This document shows, in pieces, positions 1 to 5,354 of a DNA stretch of 5,875 bases (the stretch's first letter is position 1; each line of letters opens with the position of its first letter). The translations under genes were made by a program, and so were the position numbers. Under the pieces are notes generated by a model. It saw only the letters and a list, made by a program, of their open reading frames with translations, ran no database searches and was not told the origin of the DNA. This stretch comes from GWB1-39-12 sp964435575 (GTDB taxonomy: Bacteria; Patescibacteriota; Microgenomatia; UBA8517), in the NCBI GenBank assembly GCA_964435575.1, contig CAYSZS010000037.1, positions 1 through 5,875 of the forward strand, given 5' to 3'.

Positions 1-1
1 C

Positions 2-55
2 TGGCCGCCTTACCTTTCAGGCAAAAACATCACCTGGCGCGAAGTTGTCCCGTAA
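2..55 (+). other. Possible 3' end of an upstream protein-coding gene
   Basis: One forward frame is open from the window edge to a TAA at 53-55 and reads as a plausible protein tail ending in ITWREVVP. The two other forward frames are also open for a while (stops at 88-90 and 70-72), so openness alone does not prove coding. I favour this frame because its composition looks protein-like and it ends before the promoter-like element at 67-96. Too little remains to name a family. No hairpin with a T-tract follows it, so transcription could continue into the next gene. Confidence 0.25.
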
Positions 56-66
56 CCTTACTCGAA

Positions 67-96
67 TTGGATAATTTTAGGAATTTTTAGTATAAT
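67..96 (+). promoter_or_regulatory. Putative sigma70-type promoter of the ligase cluster
   Basis: A perfect TATAAT lies at 91-96, with a weak -35-like TTGGAT (three of six consensus bases) at 67-72 and an 18-nt spacer. Initiation would fall near position 103, leaving a leader of roughly 25 nt before the ATG at 129. This is the best promoter-like site ahead of the five-gene cluster. The weak -35 is the main reservation. Confidence 0.5.
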
Positions 97-128
97 TCAC
101 TTGCTTTCGGTTATTGTTCCTTATTCTA

Positions 129-1034
129 ATGAAATACATAAGTACATTATTTTTATTGGCGTTTTTTTGCGTAGCATTAAATATTCCCGAGGTTTCTTTT
201 GCCCAAGGGAGAGTTGTTTCGTCGCCAACTCCTACTTTGGAGGCTACAGCCTCCGCAACGGTCATTGAGAAAGTTGAACCGACAGAAGCACCCAGGCCTG
301 ATCTTACCCAGAAAACAAAGGAATCGGTTGAGCCATTAAAAAGACTTTTGGACGAGCAAGAACTGGGTTCTACCTATATAAATCCCGTCAAATACGCAAT
401 AAGAGCGGCTGTTGATGCCGGGGTCCCGCCCAATACGATTGTACTTTTACTACTTCTCCCTGGTGTAGCAACTTTGATTGCCGCTGCACGCCACCTGGTT
501 GGACTTCGGGGTTTTGGTATTTTTTTACCTGCCGCGCTTGCAGTAACCTTTATTGCTACCGGTCCTGTAGTCGGAATTGGGTTATTTCTCTTGATCGTTA
601 TAGTTTCAACCTTCTCAAGAATAGTTTTAAGAAGAACAAAGATAAAACTTCAATATCTTCCCAGAATGGCTATAATTTTACTTTTCGTCGTCATGGGAAT
701 TTTGGCGCTCCTTTTTACGGCCCCCTTAATAAATAGTATGGCTTTGGTAAATGTTTCTATTTTCCCGGTTCTGATCTTAGTTCTTTTGGCGGAGGATTTC
801 AGCAAAGTTCAGCTGGGAAAATCGGCAAGCGTTGCAATAAATCTTACAACGGAGACTCTTATTTTATCCCTCATTTCTTATGTGTTTTTGACACTGAAGA
901 TGGTTCAAGAACTCGCTTTGTTAAGGCCCGAACTCTGGCTAATTTCAATATTCGCTATCGATATTACTCTCGGTAAATACTCGGGACTTAGGGTGATGGA
1001 ATATATAAGGTTCAGAAAGTTGATATCAAAATAG
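129..1034 (+). CDS. Seven-transmembrane protein of the transglutaminase-associated 7TM family, lacking the transglutaminase-like domain
   Basis: Predicted inner-membrane protein of 301 aa. Residues 1-25 form a signal peptide with a likely cut after VSFA. Residues 26-95 are a Pro/Thr/Ser- and Glu-rich outside stalk. About seven hydrophobic segments follow, near 101-119, 130-145, 147-164, 180-197, 206-220, 239-258 and 268-281. Positive residues sit in alternate loops (R121/R127, the SRIVLRRTKIK loop, the C-terminal IRFRKLISK), which fits N-out/C-in topology. The ARHLVGLRGFGIFLPA region and the terminal LGKYSGLRVMEYIRF resemble the 7TM domain usually fused to an inactive transglutaminase and encoded beside an ATP-grasp ligase and a retropepsin. 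Those proteins are usually longer; the periplasmic domain appears lost here. I chose the ATG at 129 over an in-frame TTG at 114 because it fits the promoter and gives a cleaner signal peptide. No Shine-Dalgarno site is evident. The biochemical role is unknown; it may anchor or export the product of the adjacent ligases. Confidence 0.82.
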   Translation: MKYISTLFLLAFFCVALNIPEVSFAQGRVVSSPTPTLEATASATVIEKVEPTEAPRPDLTQKTKESVEPLKRLLDEQELGSTYINPVKYAIRAAVDAGVPPNTIVLLLLLPGVATLIAAARHLVGLRGFGIFLPAALAVTFIATGPVVGIGLFLLIVIVSTFSRIVLRRTKIKLQYLPRMAIILLFVVMGILALLFTAPLINSMALVNVSIFPVLILVLLAEDFSKVQLGKSASVAINLTTETLILSLISYVFLTLKMVQELALLRPELWLISIFAIDITLGKYSGLRVMEYIRFRKLISK

Positions 1035-1037
1035 TAT

Positions 1038-2375
1038 ATGAAGACGTCGGAACTTCTCGGTTTAAATGCTCGGGCCAAGCTTTTTTCGTATCCGTTTAAC
1101 AAACCTTTGGGGAAAAAGGCAGCGAAGTCAAAAATTTTTACCAAAAAGCTTTTGCGAAAAGCCGGTGTTTCCGTTCCTGAAATTTATGCTAAGTTCAAAA
1201 GCCCCTTAGACGTAATGTCCTTTGACTGGGAAAATTTACCTGATGCTTTTGCCCTCAAACCCAGTAAAGGATTGGGTGGTGAAGGAATCGTGGTTGTCAA
1301 GAAACGTACTAGGGATCCGGTTGGACCTTCTGAAAAGTTGAAAACTGCCTGGATTACCATTCAGAAGAAGAGAGTAACTATTGACGACCTGAAACTGCAT
1401 GTTTTGGATATTTTGGAAGGAGCTTATAGTATGGGAAATGTTCCCGATGTGGCCTATATCGAGGAATATGTCGGACGGCATAAAGCCTTTCGAAGATATG
1501 CTTATCGCGGAACACCGGACGTTAGAGTTATTGTTTTCAATAAAGTTCCGGTTATGGCTATGCTCAGGCTTCCGACAAAAGAATCGGGTGGTAGATCCAA
1601 TCTTCACCAAGGGGCAATAGGAGTGGGAGTTGATATGGCAACCGGGATTACGACCAGAGCTTTCTGGCGCGGTGAGTATATTCATTTTAAGCCGGGAACG
1701 AAAAGGAAACTTCATGGTATAAAAATTCCACAATGGACATCCATATTGGAAACCGCCGTTATGGGAGGATTGGCAACGGACCTGGGGTATTATGGAGCAG
1801 ACGTAGTCCTTCATCCCGAAAAAGGGCCGATGATACTTGAGCTGAATTACCAGCCGGGACTATCTATTCAATTAGCAAATGCAGCCGGTCTTAGAAAAAG
1901 ATTGGAGCGGGTTGAGGATTTACAAGTACGGGATGCAAGCCATGGAGTGAAAATTGCCAAAGCTCTATTTATTTCCAATTTTTCCGACAGGGTTAAGGCA
2001 GAGGAAGGTGTAAAGATTCTTTCAGCTTTGGAAGAAGTCAAAATAAAAGGCAGAAACGGCCAGAGAGTTAAGGTGATTGCGAAGCTGGATACAGGTGCGT
2101 GGAGAACCTCAATTAGTCGTGATATAGCCGAAAAGATGGGGTTATTGGAGATAGATAATATACTCTGGAGCAAAAAATTTAAGAGCGCTCTGGGCGAGGA
2201 AGCAAGACCGGTTGTAAATTTAGTACTTTGGCTATCAGGCAGGAAAATAGTTACACCAGCGTCCGTTGCCAAAAGAATGTCTTTGAAATATCCATTAATT
2301 ATCGGCAGAAAAAATTTGAAAGGATTTTTGGTTGATCCTGACATAAGAGAAAGGGAGAAAGAATTGAAAAAATGA
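1038..2375 (+). CDS. ATP-grasp alpha-L-glutamate-ligase-like protein fused to a retropepsin-like (RimB/Zn_protease family) domain
   Basis: A 445-aa cytosolic two-domain protein with no signal peptide. Residues 1-300 are an ATP-grasp ligase of the alpha-L-glutamate-ligase-related type. Visible elements are K74 in FALKPSKG, the glycine loop GLGGEG (78-83), the hinge glutamates in YIEEYV (140-145), DVRVIVF (161-167), the signature NLHQGAIGVGVDMATG (188-203), D255 and the metal-binding ELN of MILELNYQPG (265-274). These enzymes activate a carboxylate as acyl-phosphate and couple it to an amine. Residues about 330-435 are an aspartic-peptidase fold. They carry DTGAWRTS (351-358) with catalytic-type D351, then ARPVV (389-393) and YPLIIGRKNLKGFLVDP (418-434), which match the RimB/'ATP-dependent zinc protease' family. 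A single retropepsin lobe should need to dimerise to be active. In other bacteria the two domains are usually neighbouring genes. The start lies 3 nt after the 7TM stop with no clear ribosome site, suggesting translational coupling. The substrate is unknown. Confidence 0.87.
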   Translation: MKTSELLGLNARAKLFSYPFNKPLGKKAAKSKIFTKKLLRKAGVSVPEIYAKFKSPLDVMSFDWENLPDAFALKPSKGLGGEGIVVVKKRTRDPVGPSEKLKTAWITIQKKRVTIDDLKLHVLDILEGAYSMGNVPDVAYIEEYVGRHKAFRRYAYRGTPDVRVIVFNKVPVMAMLRLPTKESGGRSNLHQGAIGVGVDMATGITTRAFWRGEYIHFKPGTKRKLHGIKIPQWTSILETAVMGGLATDLGYYGADVVLHPEKGPMILELNYQPGLSIQLANAAGLRKRLERVEDLQVRDASHGVKIAKALFISNFSDRVKAEEGVKILSALEEVKIKGRNGQRVKVIAKLDTGAWRTSISRDIAEKMGLLEIDNILWSKKFKSALGEEARPVVNLVLWLSGRKIVTPASVAKRMSLKYPLIIGRKNLKGFLVDPDIREREKELKK

Positions 2376-3241
2376 AAGTAAATTTGGCAACAACCAGGGT
2401 GACTCTTGAAGAAAATTCCCGGATAGCCGAAGAGGTTAAGGCTTTGGGTCATGAATTTAAACTTCTTGATCTTTTGAAATTTGAATACGCAATTAGGGGC
2501 GGGGAAATAACCGTTGAGCCAATAGATGACTTACCAGACGTACTTATTTTACGAGGAATTTTTAACAACATTAAAGGAATATCTGCCCATGTTGAGGGTC
2601 TAAAGAAAAGAGGCGTAAGGATTTTTGACAACAACTTTCTGGAACATAAATACTCTATTAATAAAATATCTGATTTGATTAAACTTACAGGTAGTGGAAT
2701 TCTTGTACCCGATTCATTCCATCTTCACGATTTTGAAAAATTTGCAGGTGCTTCTTATGAACTCGGATATCCGGTTGTAGTTAAGCTCACGAGGACAGGT
2801 AAGGGAGCCGGAGTTTATAAGTTTGATGATGAGAATGCGCTTAATGAATTTATTATGAAGGTAGAGGAAAATGGAGGCGAAGCAAAAAGTTATCTTTTGC
2901 AAAAATTCATTGATTATGAATATGACCTGAGAGTTCTTATTATCGGTGAGAGAATATTTTGCATGAGAAGGATTCCCAGCGAGGGAGAATTCAGGGCAAA
3001 TTTTTCTTTGGGAGGGAGTGTTGAGAAGTTTGACCTTAGTCAAGAGGATAAAAAACTGGCACAACGTGCTCTACAGGCAGTTGGTTTGGAAGTGGGTGGC
3101 GTGGATCTTCTTATTGCCCAAGACGGTAAAAGATACGTTTTAGAGGTAAACCACACGGCCGGGATGGTAGGGATGGAGGCCGCAACCGGAAAAAATATTA
3201 CAAAAGTATATGTCGAATACGCAATTAAAAATGCTATATAA
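2372..3241 (+). CDS. RimK-like ATP-grasp ligase A
   Basis: A 289-aa enzyme of the RimK/LysX-type ATP-grasp group, which form peptide or amide bonds between an amino acid and a protein, peptide or small-molecule acceptor. An N-terminal pre-ATP-grasp domain spans about 1-90. It is followed by the linker KYSINKISDLI (93-103), the nucleotide lysine K138 in PVVVK, the loop GKGAGV (143-148), hinge QKF near 177-179, DLRV (185-188), the family signature RRIPSEGEFRANFSLGG (199-215), D245 in GGVDLL and the metal ligands E258/N260. After EVN the usual S-P-G is replaced by HTAG, a small departure in the acceptor-side loop. Length is typical of RimK. The ATG overlaps the upstream TGA as ATGA, so translation is probably coupled; a GGGAG sits 14 nt upstream, rather far for a ribosome site. 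The amino acid added and the acceptor cannot be read from sequence, so no rimK or lysX symbol is given. Confidence 0.88.
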   Translation: MKVNLATTRVTLEENSRIAEEVKALGHEFKLLDLLKFEYAIRGGEITVEPIDDLPDVLILRGIFNNIKGISAHVEGLKKRGVRIFDNNFLEHKYSINKISDLIKLTGSGILVPDSFHLHDFEKFAGASYELGYPVVVKLTRTGKGAGVYKFDDENALNEFIMKVEENGGEAKSYLLQKFIDYEYDLRVLIIGERIFCMRRIPSEGEFRANFSLGGSVEKFDLSQEDKKLAQRALQAVGLEVGGVDLLIAQDGKRYVLEVNHTAGMVGMEAATGKNITKVYVEYAIKNAI

Positions 3242-3244
3242 AAA

Positions 3245-3319
3245 ATGGTTATATGGCTAAATGGCTGAATTGTTAAAAAAGCATTAAAACCATATAACTA
3301 TTTGACTATTTAACCATGA
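3245..3319. repeat. Octamer-repeat inverted array (copy 1)
   Basis: The left arm is four octamers of the type ATGGYTRA (3245-3276: ATGGTTAT, ATGGCTAA, ATGGCTGA, ATTGTTAA). The right arm is four octamers of the complementary type (3288-3319: AACCATAT, AACTATTT, GACTATTT, AACCATGA). The arms flank an 11-nt loop region and can pair imperfectly over about 30 bp, with several G-U positions if transcribed. The 8-nt period allows pairing in more than one register. It starts 3 nt after the stop of ligase A, and its last octamer contains the ATG of ligase B. A sibling element lies at 5283-5354; the two share AATGGTTATATGG at the left end and CTATTTAACCAT in the right arm. It is not followed by a T-tract, so it is not a classical terminator. 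Confidence 0.85.
3270..3298 (+). promoter_or_regulatory. Weak candidate promoter inside repeat copy 1
   Basis: TTGTTA (3270-3275, four of six -35 bases) and TATAAC (3293-3298, five of six -10 bases) are separated by 17 nt. Initiation near 3305 would give ligase B a very short leader of about 11 nt, which could explain its lack of a Shine-Dalgarno site. The second repeat copy has a TATAAC on its coding strand but no matching -35, so this arrangement may be chance in AT-rich sequence. Confidence 0.22.
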
Positions 3320-4227
3320 GAATTCTAATCGTCGGCCTAAAAAGAAACCCTCAATTTAAAAGAGTTAGGGAAGAAGGGGAGAAACGCGGTCATATTGTTG
3401 ATGGTTGTTTGGCAACGGAACTTGTAATTTACGTAACCCCAGAAACCTTTGAACCTACTCTACGCGGGAAAAGCCTTAAAGATTACGACCTTATTTATAT
3501 TTGGGCGGTAGGACGAAGGCGTTGGGAATGGTATACGGCCGCCAATTTTTTAAATAGGCAGGTGGGTACGATAATTGTTAACAAAAAGATAGTAGATCCT
3601 TCTTACAATTTCTATTTAACTCCGGCTTCGGATTATTTGAAACAGAGGGATAACTCGCTGCCTTTCCCAAAGTCGGCAATAGTTTTTGATGCGAAGTCGG
3701 TAAGAGTTGTGATAGAACAATTTGAATTTCCCCTAATCGTTAAGGTTTCAGAAGGAAGGCAGGGAAGGGGTGTTTTTAAGGCAGACTCGTTGGAAGATCT
3801 AGAAAAAGTAATTGAGGAAAATAAAGAAAAATCACCCTCGTTTGTTATCCGTGAATTTATTCCTAATGACGGCGATATTAGGGTTTTTACGGTTGGATTT
3901 AAGGCAATTGGGGCAATGAAGAGAATTCCAACTAAGGAAGGTGAATTTAGGAGTAATATTAGTCTTGGTGGTAGGGGGGAGAAGATTGATCTAGAAAAGT
4001 ATCCTGAAATAAGAAAAATTGCGGAGAAATTGAGCGAAGTTACCGCGATGGAGATAGCAGGAGTAGACATAGTGTTGAATAGGTCAACAGCTAAACCCTA
4101 TATTTTAGAGATTAACCCGGGCCCCCAGTTTACGGGATTCGAAAAATATACCGGTATAAACGCTGCTTTAGAAATTATAAACTATTTTGAAAAACTGCAT
4201 CTTCAGAAAAATGGCGGATCAGACTAA
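3316..4227 (+). CDS. RimK-like ATP-grasp ligase B
   Basis: A 303-aa RimK-type ATP-grasp amidoligase, paralogous to ligase A but with an unrelated-looking N-terminal domain (1-115) rich in aromatic residues, for example GRRRWEWYTAANFLN at 66-80. Catalytic-domain landmarks are PLIVK with K143, loop GRQGRGV (147-153), hinge REF (179-181), DIRV (187-190), KRIPTKEGEFRSNISLGG (202-219), D251 in AGVDIV and E265/N267 in EINPGPQFTGFEKYTG. The EINPGP form is closer to canonical than the HTAG form of ligase A, so the two probably handle different acceptors or amino acids. The ATG is formed by the last octamer of the preceding repeat (TTTAACCATG), and no Shine-Dalgarno site precedes it. The 3' end overlaps the methyltransferase by 17 nt. 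The reaction type is well supported; the substrate is not. Confidence 0.88.
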   Translation: MRILIVGLKRNPQFKRVREEGEKRGHIVDGCLATELVIYVTPETFEPTLRGKSLKDYDLIYIWAVGRRRWEWYTAANFLNRQVGTIIVNKKIVDPSYNFYLTPASDYLKQRDNSLPFPKSAIVFDAKSVRVVIEQFEFPLIVKVSEGRQGRGVFKADSLEDLEKVIEENKEKSPSFVIREFIPNDGDIRVFTVGFKAIGAMKRIPTKEGEFRSNISLGGRGEKIDLEKYPEIRKIAEKLSEVTAMEIAGVDIVLNRSTAKPYILEINPGPQFTGFEKYTGINAALEIINYFEKLHLQKNGGSD

Positions 4228-4813
4228 GGAAAGGTATCAAAGAAGCTTTAAGAAATACGGAGTCTCTCCAAAATCACTTGCGTATTGGAATCAGGAGGCA
4301 ATTGATATAAGGTATCAGGAGCTTTTGAAAGATATTGAAATTGAAGGGAAGAGTATACTTGACGTTGGTTCGGGATTTGGAGATATTATTCCTCATTTGA
4401 AGAGGAAAGCCACTAAGTTTAACTTTATTGGGATCGATTTGGTACCTGAATTTGTTGGGGTTGCTAGGAAAAAATATCCCAAACACGAGTTTATTATTGG
4501 AGATTATTTTGGTAGACCTCTTCAAGAAAAGTTTGACATAGTTTTTACTTCTGGAACCCTTAACTCGGGTCTTCCTAAAAAAGACCCCGTTGGTTACAGA
4601 AAAAAGGCGATAAAGACAATGTTGGATCATGCAAGAGAGGTGGTTTCCTTTAATATGGCAGGCGGATACCCGCAGCCAGAAAATGTAAAGAATTACAGGG
4701 TTTGGTATGCAAACTCTTTAGAAATTTTAAAATACTGTTTGAGCTTAACTCCAAAGGTTATCTTTCGTCACCATTATCGCAAAAACGACTTCACGATTAT
4801 CATGTATAAATAA
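4211..4813 (+). CDS. Class I SAM-dependent methyltransferase
   Basis: A 200-aa soluble Rossmann-fold methyltransferase. Using the ATG at 4211, an N-terminal helix region carries KKYGVSPKSLAYW. Then come SAM motif I ILDVGSGFGD (49-58), the acidic residue after strand 2 in IGID (73-76), IGDYF near 96-100 and the motif IV-like strand FDIVFTSGTLN (108-118). The end, NDFTIIMYK, is a beta-strand typical of this full-length family, so the protein looks complete. The nature of the methyl acceptor (carboxylate, amine, hydroxyl) is not visible. Its tight overlap with ligase B suggests it methylates the ligase product or a precursor. I prefer the ATG over an in-frame TTG at 4187, which would only add eight unremarkable residues. 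No Shine-Dalgarno site is seen, and the overlap points to coupled translation. Confidence 0.86.
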   Translation: MADQTKERYQRSFKKYGVSPKSLAYWNQEAIDIRYQELLKDIEIEGKSILDVGSGFGDIIPHLKRKATKFNFIGIDLVPEFVGVARKKYPKHEFIIGDYFGRPLQEKFDIVFTSGTLNSGLPKKDPVGYRKKAIKTMLDHAREVVSFNMAGGYPQPENVKNYRVWYANSLEILKYCLSLTPKVIFRHHYRKNDFTIIMYK

Positions 4814-4820
4814 TTATTTA
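4807..4820. other. Perfect 14-nt palindrome at a zero-gap convergent stop junction
   Basis: The methyltransferase stop TAA (4811-4813) directly touches the rplL stop (TTA at 4814-4816, read on the minus strand). The junction forms the perfect palindrome TAAATAATTATTTA. It is pure A/T and short, so it would be a poor terminator hairpin by itself. No GC stem with a T-tract is visible on either side, so the two transcripts likely run into each other's coding region. Confidence 0.6.
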
Positions 4821-5257
4821 AGTTCCACCGTAGCGCCGGCCGTCTTCAGCTTATCTGTCGCAACTTTTGCATCCTCGGCTTTTGCGTCTTTTAGAACTTC
4901 GTAGGGAACTGCTTCGGTTGCGTCCTTTGCTTCCTTTAGCCCGAGATTTTGATTTATTTCTCGCAGAGCCTTAATTACGGCAATCTTGTTACCACCTGAG
5001 GCGGTCATAACAACGGTTTGGGTTGCCGCCCCACTACTTACCTGTTCACCGCCGGCTGGCTGTGCCTCGCCGGAGCTACTTGGAGCGGAAGCGGGAGCAG
5101 CGGTCACAGGAACAACCGCCGTAACACCAAGTTTATCCTGCAAAGCATTTACAAGTTCGGATAGTTCGATTACCGAAAGCTTAGAAACTTCATCGACTAG
5201 CTTCTCGACATTTTTACTTACTTTGGCTTCTGATTTTTCAGTTTTTTCGTCTGTCAT
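4814..5257 (-). CDS. rplL: Large ribosomal subunit protein bL12 (L7/L12)
   Basis: Stalk protein that recruits and stimulates translational GTPases; dimers bind the C-terminal helix of L10. With the ATG at 5257 the product is 147 aa, longer than the roughly 120-130 aa common for the family. It has a charged N-terminal extension (1-13), a dimerisation domain (about 14-45, LVDEVSKLSVIELSELVNAL), a long Ala/Pro/Gly/Ser hinge (46-79) and the globular C-terminal domain (80-147) with KIAVIKALRE, LGLKEAKD and terminal GATVELK. The loop between R99 and LGL is EINQN, one residue longer than the common four-residue form. A GTG at 5266 is in frame, but it lies inside the Shine-Dalgarno sequence, so the ATG is chosen. 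It follows rplJ in the standard order and is presumably cotranscribed. Confidence 0.96.
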   Translation of the reverse strand: MTDEKTEKSEAKVSKNVEKLVDEVSKLSVIELSELVNALQDKLGVTAVVPVTAAPASAPSSSGEAQPAGGEQVSSGAATQTVVMTASGGNKIAVIKALREINQNLGLKEAKDATEAVPYEVLKDAKAEDAKVATDKLKTAGATVELK

Positions 5258-5260
5258 ATT

Positions 5261-5273
5261 GATCACCGCCTTT
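5261..5273 (-). promoter_or_regulatory. Extended Shine-Dalgarno site of rplL
   Basis: On the minus strand the sequence AAAGGCGGTGATC matches the anti-Shine-Dalgarno complement AAGGAGGTGATC with one internal change. The core AGGCGG lies 8 nt before the ATG at 5257. This decides the rplL start and rules out the in-frame GTG at 5266, which is part of the site. The cluster genes on the other strand show no comparable site. Confidence 0.85.
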
Positions 5274-5282
5274 CAAAAATAA

Positions 5283-5354
5283 ATGGTTATATGGTTAATA
5301 GTTTTTAAATTTTTCCTATCGTAGCCATTTAGCTATTTAACCATCAAGCCATTT
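5283..5354. repeat. Octamer-repeat inverted array (copy 2)
   Basis: Same architecture as the element at 3245-3319. The left arm is ATGGTTAT, ATGGTTAA (5283-5298) followed by decayed sequence. The right arm is AGCCATTT, AGCTATTT, AACCATCA, AGCCATTT (5323-5354). In the transcribed minus-strand sense it runs from the last codons of rplJ to about 10 nt before the rplL Shine-Dalgarno site, filling most of the 86-nt rplJ-rplL gap. Several pairing registers are possible because of the 8-nt period. It could act as an RNA hairpin between the two ribosomal genes, but no T-tract follows the stem in the coding sense, so I do not call it a terminator. Confidence 0.82.

Noticed and set aside
114..128. TTG at 114 as an upstream start of the 7TM protein
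   Set aside because: It adds five residues only, sits about 11 nt after the likely transcription start, and has no ribosome site; the ATG at 129 gives a normal signal peptide.
1236..2452. Long antisense open frames opposite the ATP-grasp/retropepsin gene
   Set aside because: Their translations are rich in Ser, Phe, Cys and His with no recognisable domain, and the opposite strand carries complete conserved motifs, so they are shadows.
3246..3269. Tiny peptide frame beginning at the first repeat ATG (MVIWLNG)
   Set aside because: The ATGs are part of the octamer unit, with no ribosome site; the second repeat copy gives a different peptide after five residues.
3633..4070. Antisense frame opposite ligase B
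   Set aside because: It mirrors conserved ATP-grasp sequence and has no motif or start signal of its own.
4187..4210. TTG at 4187 as the methyltransferase start
   Set aside because: It lengthens the overlap with ligase B without adding any conserved residues; the ATG at 4211 is the simpler choice.
5258..5266. GTG at 5266 as the rplL start
   Set aside because: The GTG is inside the extended Shine-Dalgarno sequence for the ATG at 5257.
4986..5282. Plus-strand open frame opposite rplL
   Set aside because: It is the complement of the Ala/Pro/Ser hinge of L7/L12, which gives an open but meaningless frame.
3245..5354. CRISPR array or IS-end interpretation of the octamer patches
   Set aside because: The units are directly adjacent 8-mers with no spacers, the two patches are far apart and separated by ordinary genes, and no transposase or target duplication is visible.
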